Shown here: in pieces, positions 34,039-46,455 of the stretch
Numbering within the stretch: the stretch's first letter is position 1
How the letters are laid out: every line of letters begins with the position of its first letter
The notes under the pieces: generated by a model
What the model was told of the DNA's origin: nothing
What the model saw: the letters and a program-made list of their open reading frames with translations, nothing else
Database searches by the model: none
Assembly: GCA_003255065.1 (NCBI GenBank)
Contig: QAOA01008727.1
Coordinates: 179,589-243,588, forward strand
Source of the DNA: Cercis canadensis
Taxonomy: Eukaryota > Streptophyta > Magnoliopsida > Fabales > Fabaceae
Length of the DNA: 64,000 nucleotides
Direction: 5' to 3'
Made by a program: the position numbers and the translations under genes

Positions 34039-37000
34039 TTGAATTTTGTTCTCAGGAGTCTTGACAATACAAATCTCTTATCCCAAGACCATGATTCTAT
34101 TTTTCCAATGATTGATTCTCATGTTGAATTTGATACAGAAGAATACAACTTTGATGAGAATGTAGAACTTTCTGATAGATTTGCGAAGATGTTTGAGTTG
34201 TATGAAAAAGCAATAAGTCCCTACAATGAAGAAGTACAAATAATAAATTTGGGCACTGAGGAAGAGAAGAAGGAATTGAAATATGTTGATAACCTGGAAA
34301 AAGAAGAAATGATTGTTTTATTCAAAGAGTACTTGGATATTTTTGCCTGGTCCTATCAAGACATGCCGGGTCTTGACCCCAATATTGTATCTCACAAGAT
34401 CCCATTGTATCCCGATTGCAAACCGATCAAACAAAAGTTAAGACGGATGAGGCCATAAATGTCTAGTAAGATAAAGGATGAAGTGATCAAGCAAATAGAG
34501 GTTGGGTTCTTAGAAGTCGCTACTTATCCTGAATGGGTTGCAAACATAGTTCCAGTACCAAAGAAGGATGGATGGGCAAGAATGTGCGTGGACTTTTGGG
34601 ATTTGACCAACGCCAGTCCTAAAGATGATTTCCCTTTACCTCATATAGATGTGTTGGTTGACATTATATAGAACCAAAAATCATCGGTATTCATTCATGG
34701 ATGGATACTCAGGATACAATCAAATTTCAATGGCTGAGGAGGACAAGGAGAAGACCATATTTATCACTCACTGGGGCATGTACTATTATAGAGTAATGTC
34801 ATTTGGGTTGAAAAATGCTAGGGCAACTTATTAGAGGGCAATGGTCACGTAATTTTATGATATGATGCATAAGGAGATTAAAGTTTATGTGGATGATATG
34901 GTGGCTAAGTCAAAGGAGGGGGAAAGTCATGTTGAACATTCTACGAAAGTTGTTTGAAAGATTTAAAAAGTACAAACTGATGTTAAATCCCTCCAAGTGC
35001 ACTCTCGGTGCAACAACTGGGAAGTTATTGGGTTTTATTGTTAGCAAAAAAGGGATTGAAGTGGATCCAGATAAAGCTAAAGCAATCAAAGAAATGCCAC
35101 CTCCAAGGTTAGAAAAGGAAGTGCGTAGTTTCCTTGGAAGACTTAACTACATAGCCAGATTCATCTCTAACCTCACATATACCTGTGAGCCTATCTTCAA
35201 GCTCCTAAGGAAACATAATCCAGGTGAGTGGGACGAGCAGTGCTAGGAAGCTTTTGAGAAAGTCAAAGAATATTTGCTTAATCCTCTAGTACTTGTGCCT
35301 CCAATCCTGGGGAAATCTTTTATTTTGTACTTGATCATGTTGCAAGAATCAATGGGAAGTGTGTTAAGGCAACACAATAAAGGAGGAAAGAAAGAGAAAG
35401 TAATTTATTACTTGAGCAAAAAGTTTACAGACTATGAGACAAGATATGCTCTCGTAGAGAAGACTTGTTACGCCTTAGTTTGGGTGGCTACTTGGCTTTG
35501 ACAGTACATGTTGTATCACACCACTTGGCTTATCTCTCGTATGGATCCAGTTAAATTTATCTTCGAAAAACCTTATCTCTATGGGCGGCTAGCAAAGTGA
35601 CAAATTGTCCTTTCGGAATATGACGTGGTGTAAATGACAAAAAAAGCAGTAAAAGGAAGTGTGATTGCTAATCACCTGGCCAAAAGCCCTATTGATAATT
35701 ACCAACCCATGAGGTTCGAATTCCCAGATGAAGACATTTTTCCAATAGAGGAGGAGAATGAGATAGAAGAAACTCGATGGAAGATACACTTTGACGGGGC
35801 AGTCAATGTATATGTAAAGGGGATAGGAGCTATAATCGTATCGCCAAAAAGAAAGCAATTCCCGATAGCCATCAAGCTAGGGTTTGATTGTACTAATAAT
35901 GTAGCGAAGTATGAAGCTTGTGTTAGGGGCTTGCAAGCAACCTTGGATTTAAAAATTGGCATTCTAGATGTTTATGGGTATTCTACACTCATCATTTATC
36001 AAGTGAAAGGAGAATGACAAACTAGAGACCCAAAAATGATTCCATACTAGAAATATTTGACACAGTTGATTGAGAAATTTAAGGATATCACTTTTTCTCA
36101 TTTAACTCGTGACAAAATTAGTTTGCTAATGCCTTGGCAACTTTAGCAGTGATGACCAAGCTTGACTCTGGACTACTAGTGCAATCCATACAAGTGGAGC
36201 TAGGAGATGAACCTGCTTATTGTTCAAATGTAGAGGAAGAACCCGATGGCCAGCCTTGGTATCATGATATCATGCAATACATCAAGTTCAGAGAGTATCC
36301 AACTAGTGCCAACGAAAATGACAAGACTATTCGGCGTATGTCACTAGGTTTCTTTTTTAGCAGAGAAGTCATTTACAAAAGAAGTCATGATGACACACTC
36401 TTGCGGTGTTGATGCAAGGAAGCTAATAGTATTTTTAGCGCTGTTTATGATGGAATATGTGTGACTCATGCAAATGGGCACATAATGGCTCAAAAAATTC
36501 TAAGAGCAAGGTATTATTGGATGACCATGGAAAGAGATTGCATCAGTTACTCTAAAAAGTGTCATAAATGCCAAATTTATGCAGATCTATCAAAGCTCCA
36601 CCATTTCCTTTTCATAATATGGTAACACCTTGGCCATTTTCTATGTGGGGAATCAATATCATCAAACCAATTAATTCGAAGGCTTCCAATGGACACCATT
36701 TTATCCTAGTGGCAATTGATTATTTCACAAAATGGGTAGAAGCTACTTCTTATGTGAAATAGAAGTTGAGATCCCATTATTTCACATAGCTGTATGGTAT
36801 GGAAGCTGTCAGTCCAATAGAAGTTGAGATCCCATCGCTCAGAGTTTTAATGGAGATAGAATTAGAGAAATCTAATGGGCAAGAGTTAGATATGAACAAT
36901 TGAACATGATTGAGGAGAAAAGATTGAAAGCAATTTGTCATGGGCAATTGTATCAATAAAGGTGGCTAGAGCATTTAACAAAAAAGTTTTACCTCGAGAG

Positions 37001-37198
37001 TTCCAACCAGGAGACCTAGTATTGAAAAAGCTTTTGGCACATCAGGAAGATGCTAGAGGAAAATGGGCCCCAACTCACCAAGGGCCATACACTGTCAAAC
37101 AAGCATTCTTAGGAGGAGCATTGATCCTTACAGATATGGAAGGGCAAGAACTCCCTAGGCCTATAAATTTTGATACAGTGAAGAAATATTACCCCTAA
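34039..37198 (+). pseudogene. Tat element pol region with two RNase H domains, broken
   Basis: RT lies at about 34380-35250: KKDGWARMCVDFWDLTNASP, FMDGYSGYNQISMAEEDKEK and VYVDDMVAKSK. RNase H follows to about 35520. A second RNase H of the archaeal type lies at about 35770-36017, starting WKIHFDGAVNVYVKGIGAII with NNVAKYEACVRGLQ. Integrase lies at about 36410-37198, with MWGINIIKPINSKASNGHHF and the C-terminal FQPGDLVLKK and GKWAPTHQGPYTVKQAF. The final stop is at 37196. It is broken at several points and cannot make a working protein. Confidence 0.87.
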
Positions 37199-38805
37199 AA
37201 AGAAAGAGAGAAAGAAAAGGGCCCGTTAGACTGAAAACCTAAATAGGTGGTCTAAGCAAAAGTTAGGGCACACCAAAAAAAAAAAAAACCAAAAACAAAA
37301 AGGGAAATTGTTGGATTAAAAACCCAAAAGGATGGCCTGAACCAGAAAATGAACAACAAAGAGCAATGGGGAAGCCCGGTGATATAAGGGAATTCATGAA
37401 GAAAGTAATATGATAGCACTTTACTACGAAAGAGTTATATGTTCACGTTAGATGAGTATAAGCTGTATCCGATGCAATATGAGAATCAATCAAGTTGGAC
37501 ATTGAAGAGTTAGAAACTAGGGCATTTTTTCTGATCAGTGTTGGCTTCTAGATTTTTCATCTCGAACTACGTAAGCTTTGATTCCTGTTTAAGGATACGT
37601 AGGCACCTATTTTATAGGGCAAGTTCATCATCATAAAACCCCCATGTTGGGACAATTTGTCTTCTTTAAATGTTTTAATGATGCATTTCTTGTGGTTTAT
37701 TTTTCATGAAATGTGTGGTCTTTCTCTTGAAATAAAAAAGTTAATTTATTGAGTTGATTTCTTTCAGTTATATATTTTTTCCATGCTAAGTTACTAAGTT
37801 ATTATTATAAATAAAATGTGAGTAGATTTATCATAATGATAGATTCAATTATTCTTGAAGAATTCTCTCTGACTTGGTTTTTAGATTCCAAGAATATCAG
37901 AAATTCTTGACTACGATAGCGTTCAACTCAAAAAGTTTGAAAAAAAAAATGATCAGGTGAAGAACAAGACTAGAAAAGGAAGTAACAAGAGAAGTAAAGA
38001 AAAAGGGATCAAATAACAAAGAAATGAGTATGTGCTTCAGTTGAAAATGATGTAATTTTTGCCCAAGAAAGAGATAAGAAGGTTGGGTACTCAAAAAAGG
38101 AAAAAAAATAAAAATCAAGGACTATCTACAAAAGAACCTCAAGACAAGTGGCCCGATTGAACATAGCAAGTTTTGATTGAACAAAGTTTTCCACTACACA
38201 CCAATCATGTATTACTGTGAATAAGCAGGTATTTGATTGAAACTTGAGCTTTTCTTTCTCTTAGGAAGATTTTATTTTCTGTCGGCTCCTGAGTGAAAGA
38301 TCTCGGTGCTTTTAAATTTCTGTCAGCTCTCAGGTGAGAGATCTCGATGCTTTTAAATTCCTATCGGCTCCTTGAGTGAAAGATCTCAGTGCTTTTAAAT
38401 TTATGTCGACTCCCAGGTGAAAAATCTTGGTGCTTTTAAATTTTCTTGGCTCCCAAGGAAAAGATCATGATGCTTTTAAATTCCTGTCGACTCCCGAGTG
38501 AAAGATCTCGGTGCTTTTAAATTTTTGTCGGCTCTCAGGTGAAAGATCTTGGTGCTTTTAAATTCTCATTAGCTCCCGAGTGAAAAATTTCAGTGCTTTT
38601 AAATTCCTGTTGGCTCCCGAATGAAAGATCTTGGTGCTTTTAAATTCTCGTTGGTTCCAAGTGAAAGATTTCAGTGCTTTTGAATTTTTGAGGTGCTCTG
38701 AACAAAATACTTGTCTTTTTGTCTTTACATGTTTCTTTTACTAAAACACGACAAGTAATAGCTGAGTATGTTTTATTTATAAGAAAACATGTAAAGAGGG
38801 GCAAC
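37199..38805 (+). other. 3' untranslated region of the Tat element with polypurine tract
   Basis: Long A-rich non-coding sequence between the pol stop and the 3' LTR. A tandem array lies at 38279-38692, and the polypurine tract AAAGAGGGGCAA at 38793-38804 directly precedes the LTR. Long, repeat-prone 3' UTRs are known in Tat/Ogre elements. Confidence 0.8.
38279..38692 (+). repeat. Tandem array, about ten copies of a 41-bp unit
   Basis: The unit is roughly TCGGCTCCCGAGTGAAAGAT followed by CTCGGTGCTTTTAAATTCCTG. Ten copies can be counted by the TGCTTTTAAATT core (the last has TGCTTTTGAATT). Copies differ from each other by about 10-25%, so the array is not freshly amplified. It lies in the 3' UTR of the Tat element, a region known to seed satellite repeats. 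Confidence 0.92.
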
Positions 38806-41800
38806 TGTAGACACCGTATTTTGTCTGGGTTTTTCTTAAGGTTTAAAAATATATATAAAAAAAAAGAGATAAATTCTTAATTTCTAATTAGTATTTTATT
38901 TGTTGTTTGAGTTTTTATGATTAAGTAAACCCTAAGCTCAATCCTTTGTCAACTTAGCCCATTTTTTATTTAAGCTTATTTGGCCCATCTTTTTTTTTTT
39001 TTTGTAAATAGTAGATAAAATATATTAACAAGTTTTGTTAATTAATTATTGCATCATTGTATCTAAAGGAGCCAATAGGAGAGCAAGGGATAGATTTCCT
39101 TCTCTTCCCATTGGTCAAAGCTTGATTTATCCTCTTTTTTACTTGAATAACTAAGCAACTAAATGAATAAAGCAATTAAAAAAGAGAAAAAGGAGTATGC
39201 AGCAGTTGGAGGGAAAAATAGGAAATGACAATGAAAAATATCTAAGGCAATGGGAGCTATACGCATAAGTCAAAGGGGGAGAAAGCATTCAGCAGAAGGC
39301 AAGAGCATAAACCGTTTTTTTCTTGAGAGAAAATAGAGAGCAAAGCAAAAAGAGGAGAGAAGGAAGCCAGCGGTGGATAGTACAAACCCGGCAAGGTCAC
39401 AGCAATTCTTGGTGGTAAAAGAAGTGGAAGACGGTGGTAAATCAGTCATTTCACTCCTATTTCCAAAGTTAGAGAAGCCCCATCAAGTATTGTTCTTCAA
39501 GTGTAATTTTTATTCCAATCTTTTTCCTTTTTCCCTCTTTTATTCTGGATTTTAATGGATGATTTGTGGTTTTGTTGAGTTATGTTTGCTATGAATGTCT
39601 AGCTTAGTGCCTACTTTCGATGTTATGCAAATATGTTTGTTAGAGATAGCTCCATATTGTTCTTTGAACTTGGGTAATTAGACTAAAATTCCGTGCGTGT
39701 GTGTTTCGATCTCAATCCTTAAAATTCCATATCATAATTTTGGTAGTTACTGTTTCAGCTAGTTGTTTTGTTCCTTTAAATTTTATTTTGGTTATTTGAT
39801 CTATTGGACTCTTGGGTCTTTGATTTTGCGAATATGTGGTACTCGTAATCCTTTTTGTTTGCCGACACTTGGAATGGCGAGGTTGGAGTATTTTTACCAT
39901 GAGGTTGGTTTCATTATACTTGGAGTGAGTCTAGTTGTAAATTCTGTTGAGCTGGTTATTTCTCTATCTATGATGGTTGAGCCTAAATTGTGATCTTCTT
40001 GTGCTATGCTGCTGATTTTTGATATTCAAGAAAGTAACCAAAACATTTGCCAAAATAAATTAGGAGCTGAATATTTTAAAATGAGATGCTAGCATGAGAA
40101 GTGAGCTGTGGGTTGCTTTTTTTAGGGTTCTGTTCCATTATTTTGATGGTTGTACTGGTATTTTTAATGAATGGTTTGGAGCTAATTTGCACAATTGTCT
40201 TGGAGCATTTTTTTTCTTGCATTCTAGCGCATATACCTTCGGCAATTTTGGTCCATCTATTTACTGCTTTCTGATGTAATTATTTCTACTATTACCAGTG
40301 TATTGTTTTGCTGTTGTTCTGGGTTTTTTTCCTATTGTTCTGCGCCTTTCTAGGCAATTTTTTTCTGCTGTTTTGGACTCATTTTCCCTAGCTGTGTGGC
40401 TCATTTTTCTTGGCTGGCTGGTCACTTTTTTGTTGCTATTTCAGCTAGATTTTGTTCCTGTTTTATAGCTAGATTCTTGGTTTTTTTTAGTAAGATGTTA
40501 AGTGTTGTTTGAAGATGTTTTTCTTTTGTTATTTTATCCGGATTAAAGGGGTTGTTTTTTGGTTCGGTCTAAGTACGAAATGGTAGCTGTATGTGGGTTA
40601 ATTGAGCATGATTTGGTTGATATTTCTTCACTATTCTAATATTTTTTTTTTATTGGCACTCATCCTTATACCCTTTTGGCACAAAGTGGGGCTGCTTTAA
40701 AGGGGTAATTTGCTCTCTATTTTGGTATCTAACGGTGGCTATTTTGGTTTGCTTTGATGATTATTTTAGGACTGGTTTAAGGTTTGGTTTGTGACGTGTT
40801 CCTTTCTCTATCTTGGGTTTGTTGCAAAGTGGATGATTCACTATTTTAGCATTCTTTTGTTGGTTGCTTTGACAAAAAATTGAGAGTAATTTCTGAATGA
40901 AAAAGAGGTAGGATTGATGGCTGTTTGAGTTGAGTTGGTTGCTGTCCTGATTTTGTTTCCATGTCTTTCTTGGTGCTAACTTAATCAAATTCATGAGGTT
41001 TGAGTTTTTGTACTTGCTATTTTTGTGATATTGCATATGCATGAATCTTAATGTTTATAGGTATTGTGAAATGGATTTTACCTTTCATGGTATAGTTTTC
41101 AAAGTGGATGTTATCGTTTTTATAGATCATTTGGACATTTGTGCAATAAAACCACTTGAATATCTTCATTTTCGGGTTTGTCAGTGAGTACTGGTAGCTT
41201 TCGGTTTTCTTTTTCTAGATGGAGCTTCAAAGCTTGGAATTTAGCATTGTTGGTCTCATTAGAACCGAGAGACATGTATCTTGAATGTATACAAATTTCA
41301 ATTTTTTTGAATATCTAGTTTACTCCCAGTTTCGGTTTGAATATAGCTGTTCAATGTTGAACTGACATTGATGCCCTGTCTCTGGCAGTGTTTGGTCTAT
41401 TATTTATTTCTGGAGTTATACAGCCCCGAATTGCATGGTTCTTATTTCTTTAGAATCATAAGATTCATGTTTTAAATGTGTACAATTTTAATATTTTTTT
41501 CATGTCTAGTTTATTCCTAGTTTGAATGTGAATAAGACTATTTTTCTGCACTATCAGTGCTACCAGTCAGCATTGGCGGCGCATCGTCTTTCATCTTTAG
41601 TTTAAGTTGTACAACTCCAAATTAAATGATGTCAGTCTCATTTGAATTGTAAGATGTGTGGATTCAATGTATGCAATTTTCATATTTTTTGCATGTTTGT
41701 TTGCTCCCGGTTTTGACTTGAACACAGTTGTTTCAGATAACTGATAAATATGTGAATTCTTTGGACTTCCTTCGATTTTGTCTCTTGATAAGGATGGTGG

Positions 41801-42786
41801 TTTTGGGCATGTTTGGTGGCTGTCCTAGTGTATTATGCCTCATTTCTTGGTGTATTTTTCCTATGTGTTTAGTTGTCATTCTTATGTGTGATAGATTCTT
41901 TTTTTTCTATTCTAAGGGCTACTTAGGGTTTGTTTGTGCATTTTTTGTTGATTTTGGGTTATTCCTTTTGAAGCATGTGGAGATTAAATGTGTAGATCAC
42001 TTAGGTAGATTTCTTTTAAGTCTTGTCTAACCTATGTTTTGGTGTATTCATAAGCATCATTGGATACAACTCATGGTAATTATGAGTATGAATAAATTGG
42101 AAGGTTCAACCAGAAGATACCTAGCTACAAGCTTGGAGCAAGAATGATTTTTATTTATCTTTTTTTTTTTGATGTAAATTAAGATTTCTCAGTACCTAGA
42201 TTTTGAGACAAGTTTTGTAATATTTAAAATCATTCATTTGCACTGCATATATAAAATATATATGTCGCGTAGTATCCATAGGCCCCTTATCTATCATGGA
42301 GGGACATGGCGATCTATCTGCATATCAGGTAGCACACCCTATCATTCCTATATAAGAATAAGCGCCACCCTGGAGGGCGTCATATGTGAGGAACGGGTGG
42401 AAGGATTTAGGGCATGTTAGTTGCATGCATTTCAAGTTTAGATTTGTCACTAACATTTTTATTTTTATTTCATTTGTATAGTTTATTTTAGGGATGAATA
42501 AAATATGTTTTTTGGCCATTTTATGATTCGCACGATTAATTTTGGGTAACCTTCTTTTAGACGAGTGTTGTGAGGTGCTTAACACCTTAATTTCACATAA
42601 ACAGACTCCCAAACCCTCTTTGGTTCACAGACCATTTTTTTAAAAAATTAAAAAAAAAGGTTTTTCCAATTGTTTCCCATTTTCCTAATACAATTGGTGG
42701 TGACTCCAAGATTTATTTTCGGAAAACTAATTTTTTTTTGTAAGTCCGTCATTCATATCGTAGCGACCTTCGGGTACGTTGTGACA
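38806..42786 (+). repeat. 3' LTR of the Tat element (about 4 kb)
   Basis: It starts TGTAGACACCGTATTTTGTC right after the polypurine tract and ends TACGTTGTGACA. The long, gene-free interior is T-rich. It contains about 2.5 copies of a 190-bp repeat at 41245-41740. The last 150 bp include CAATTGGTGGTGACTCC and CGACCTTCGGGTACG, typical of Tat LTR ends. Its end coincides with the end of a second, inverted Tat LTR. Confidence 0.85.
41245..41740 (+). repeat. Imperfect ~190-bp tandem repeat within the Tat LTR
   Basis: Three successive segments (from about 41245, 41438 and 41629) share the order TCTCATTAGAA or similar, ATGTNTACAATTT, CTAGTTTACTCCCAG and ATAGCTGTT-like blocks. They are clearly diverged copies. 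An open frame at 41728-42030 in this region is not coding. Confidence 0.65.
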
Positions 42787-43859
42787 ACCGCAATGTGGAT
42801 GACAGACTTTCAAAAAAGATTACCACCAATTGCATTAAGAAAATGGGGAACAATTGAAAAACCTCTTTTGAATTTAAAAAATGGTCTACGAATTAGAGAG
42901 GGTACAGGAGTCAATTTGTGTGTGGGAAGGTATTAGGCACCCTACAACAACCATTTGAAATATGGTTACCTGAAATTAATTGTGCGAATATAATATGACC
43001 AAAAAAGTACTTTATTTATCCCAAAAATAATAAGAGTGTTACAAGAATATTTGACAAAACTAAAAATGGAGAATTTAAATGTGCAATGCATGATTACTCT
43101 ATCGAGACCTAAATCATTCCACCTCTTTCTCGCATAAAGTGCACTCCAGGTGGTGCCACCTTCATCTAGGTTGGATAAACAAAACTATTCCATAAAAGAA
43201 TCAGACTCGATCTATCCTCCAATGATAAGTGAAAGGGCATACATATATTAAACAACACAAATATATATCTTAAATGAGTGCAATGCATGCGTTTACAAAT
43301 TATAGTATGAGAATTTAAATAGTTACATAGAACAAAACAAAAGTAAAACAAAGGTGTTCTCGTTTCTATCTCTGACTTGCTTAATGATCGAGCCTTCTAG
43401 CTTGTCATCACTTTCAACCTCACTCACAAACATTATCAGCAACAATTATCAAATGAGCTCATAGGACCAAGAAAAAAAACATTAATTTAGGAAACATGTA
43501 AGAAATTGTTCAAGCGTTTACAACCAAAAGGATCTACTAACAAGCAAAGCAAAGTGATGCATGAAAAGACCTTAAAACGATGCAAGACAATGATGTAAAA
43601 GAAAATTTAACATAATTTCCAATCAACCTTCAAAAATTCCTTAGGGACAGCAATAAAACACAAGAAAAATATTCCCAAAATAGTACCCAAAATAGGCAAA
43701 ACAATGTCGAAAAGAATCTCATGATAGAGCAGAAAGCAAGGCATAATTTACACAAAAATTGGGATTGAATGCTAAGGAATTTTAATCTAAAATTTTTATA
43801 TGACAAAAAAACATACCTTCAGGTTCTAACAAGAAAGGAATCATTTAAAACGAAACTCT

Positions 43860-44440
43860 ATAGCTTAAATTAGACACAAGAAACTAAATGCTGCCAGAGA
43901 CGACTCACAACCTGATAGTGCCAAAAAATGACCAATTTTAAATGAAAAATGAGAATAAGGGAAAACGTATTTGATTTTGAAATTTTTATACATAGGAGGA
44001 AAACGTCTCACGATTCTAAAAAAGAAATAATTACTCAAATTGGAGCTTTGTAGCTTCATCTAAAAAATAAAAACTGAGGGTTGCCAGTGAAGACTGACAG
44101 ACCCGAAATAGCAAAAAAATAATCAAATTCAAAAAAACACTGGGAGCAGGGGAAAGATAATCTAGCCATGAAATTTTTATATATAAGAGAAACATGCTTC
44201 CTGGTTCTAACAAAGTAAGAATGACTCAAATTGGAGCTTTGTAGCTTCTTCTAAAAAATAAAAACCGAGGGTTGCCAAAGAAAACTTACAGCCCCAAAAT
44301 GATAGAAAAATAATCAACTTCAAATAAACATTGTGAGCAGAGGAAAATTGGAGCTCTGTAGCTCCATTTGGAAAATAAAAACCGAGGGTTGCTAGAGAAT
44401 GTTGACAGACCTGAAAATGCACAATCCACAACCAAACCAA
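43860..44440 (-). repeat. Imperfect ~185-bp tandem repeat within the inverted Tat LTR
   Basis: Four units can be seen by the AAAACCGAGGGTTGCCA-type core (near 43890, 44079, 44263 and 44388), each followed by a GAAACT..ACAGACC-type block and, in the longer units, by AATTGGAGCTTTGTAGCTTC. It is the counterpart of the repeat at 41245-41740. Confidence 0.7.
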
Positions 44441-44924
44441 GTATTATCAATCAAAGAAACAAGTCAAAGTCCCAAAATCAAAATTATTTCTATATCAACA
44501 TCAGAAATTGAACTTAAATTTAGGAATCCAACACCATGGGTACCCTAGAACCATAAGAATCAATCTCAAACTCTATCAAACTATACTATGATTTAAAAAT
44601 TCAACATAATCATTTACACATAACAACAAATAGACAAATTAATCACAATGGATCAAAAATCCAGCAATAAGGATGAAAAAATTAGAGTAGAAATTACCCT
44701 TGTAGAATGAATTTAATGGAGATTAAAACCTTCTTCTCTCTTTAGTTCCCTTCCTTTCTTCCGAGCTCTTCCTTCTCTCTCCCTCTCTTCTTTTTCTTTT
44801 TTCTGTTCTTTCCTCCTCTCCTCTTTCTCTCTCTTTGCTGATACCCTTGCTATTTTCTCCTTTTCTTTCTTTTTAATTTAAATTTTCTTCTTTTTAAATT
44901 ACATATTTACTTAATGAAGATAAG

Positions 44925-46455
44925 TGATATTTGCCAATTATGCCTATAAAATCCATGCTTTGTCCATACATTCATGCCTAAATTGAGTTTAATTTGCTTT
45001 AAACATGGTACTTAATCCCACTATTTGTGTTTCAGGTGTTTCTTTGGTTAATCAAGCTAAAGGAAGGATTTTAGGAAGTTTCTGGAGCAAAATCAGAAGA
45101 ATTTAAAGTGCATATAAGGGACACGACCCACACATGGCCGTGTGTGTGCCCGTGTCCAAGATCCAGAAAGTCCTGCTCCAGTATACTGAGAAACACGGCC
45201 AGGATTTGTGACCAACACGCCCGTGTTGGTGCCGTGTTCGCAGTCTAGAGACATCTTGAGATGAGCGTGCCTTCACCATAAGTAAACACGGCCGTGTTAG
45301 AAGCTGTGTTTGCAGTCCAAAGACATCTTGAGATGAACACACCTTCACCATAAGTAAACACAGTCGTGTTCGAGGTCGTGTTTGAAGTCTAGATGAGGAA
45401 TTTAAGTGACATGCCCAGCCACCTTAAGTGAACATGGTCGTATCCTGGCCGTGCTCGAGCATCTGAAGTTGAAACCCTAGAATTCGAGCAGAATATATAC
45501 GAACTCTAGGGGGAAGACTGGGGATCTTTTGGCAGTCGAACATTTGGGGTTCTTTGGAGGCATCAGAGGCCAAGTGTGGGAAGAGCACTTTGGAGGCTCG
45601 GAGAAGAACAAGATAGAATATCAACTCCTTGAAAGAACTTCATGAGAATGAATTTTTCTGATTCTATCTTGTCTTCTCTGTATTTTGTTGATTCAGATTT
45701 TATCATGAACTAATTTGTAAAGGTTTAGATAAGATGAACCCTAGAACTACATCTGCACTCTTCTCCCTTTGATTTAATAAGAATGTACCTTTCATTTTTT
45801 GGAATTGTCTATGATTATTATTTGTGTTGAGTTAATGAAGCATGCCATTGATTTAACACCAGATTTCAGTTTATAGATTGAGAAATTGTAAATTGAACAA
45901 GATCACTTGTAGGCAGTGGGATTTGCTTGGAATCAATAGAGATAGGGTTCACATAAGTCCTCTGATTTGAGTCAATGTACTAAGGGAATTCATATAACAC
46001 GAATTAATGCATTCTTGAGGGTTTTGATTAGGAAGAGATTTCAGTCAATCAACCTAGGAATAGATGTCTTATTGCTTGAGAAAGATTAAGGCATAATTCA
46101 AGAATTTCCATCAGTCTAAGTAAAGGGTTGGTGACCGTTGAATTAAAGATGAAAGTGCAATGTTATATTCTAGGGGGATTCTTATCTAGACTTGTCCTTC
46201 CCAATTGATAAATCTATCAAATTTATTGTTATTATTTTCTTGTCTTGTTCATATTAGTTTAGATTAAGTAGTTCATTCATTAAACCACAATTTTGAGATT
46301 AGATAATAGAAAACGGATTACTACTAACAGATATAGTTCCTTGTGGGAATGATATCCATACTCGATTAAGCTATTCTACAAAACGATAAGTACACTTGCC
46401 TAGAGTGATTGTAGTATTGATTTAATTAAATACAATTCTAAAATAAAACACATCA
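44925..46455 (+). mobile_element. Athila-like solo LTR inside the inverted Tat LTR
   Basis: A 1531-bp non-coding LTR from TGATATTTGCCAATTATG to AAAACACATCA, flanked by a perfect 5-bp target duplication, ATAAG (44920-44924 and 46456-46460). It has several ACACGGCCGTGTT-type motifs near 45130-45460, a feature often seen in Athila-type Ty3/gypsy LTRs. The 3' part near 46340-46420 (GTGGGAATGATATCCATACTCG) fits the end of such LTRs. It is a product of LTR-LTR recombination. Confidence 0.9.

Larger units (their letters stand above)
29591..42786 (+). mobile_element. Ty3/gypsy Tat/Ogre-lineage element, 5' part missing, broken
   Basis: The plus-strand interior has gag, protease, RT, RNase H, a second (archaeal-type) RNase H, integrase and a long 3' untranslated region with a tandem array. 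It ends in a polypurine tract and a 3981-bp 3' LTR starting TGTAGACACCGTATTTTG. A second RNase H and TGTAGACACC LTR starts are hallmarks of the Tat/Ogre lineage. No 5' LTR is present: leftwards the element stops against chromovirus no. 2. It is incomplete and broken roughly ten or more times. It is probably the oldest layer of this nest, but no age can be read without the 5' LTR. Confidence 0.9.

Noticed and set aside
41728-42030. 100-codon hydrophobic frame
   Set aside because: It lies inside the T-rich Tat LTR and in its degenerate repeat; T-rich DNA gives Phe/Leu-rich frames by chance.
45103-45351. 82-codon minus frame in the Athila-like solo LTR
   Set aside because: It arises from the repeated ACACGGCCGTGTT motifs; the repeated peptide is a by-product of the DNA repeat.
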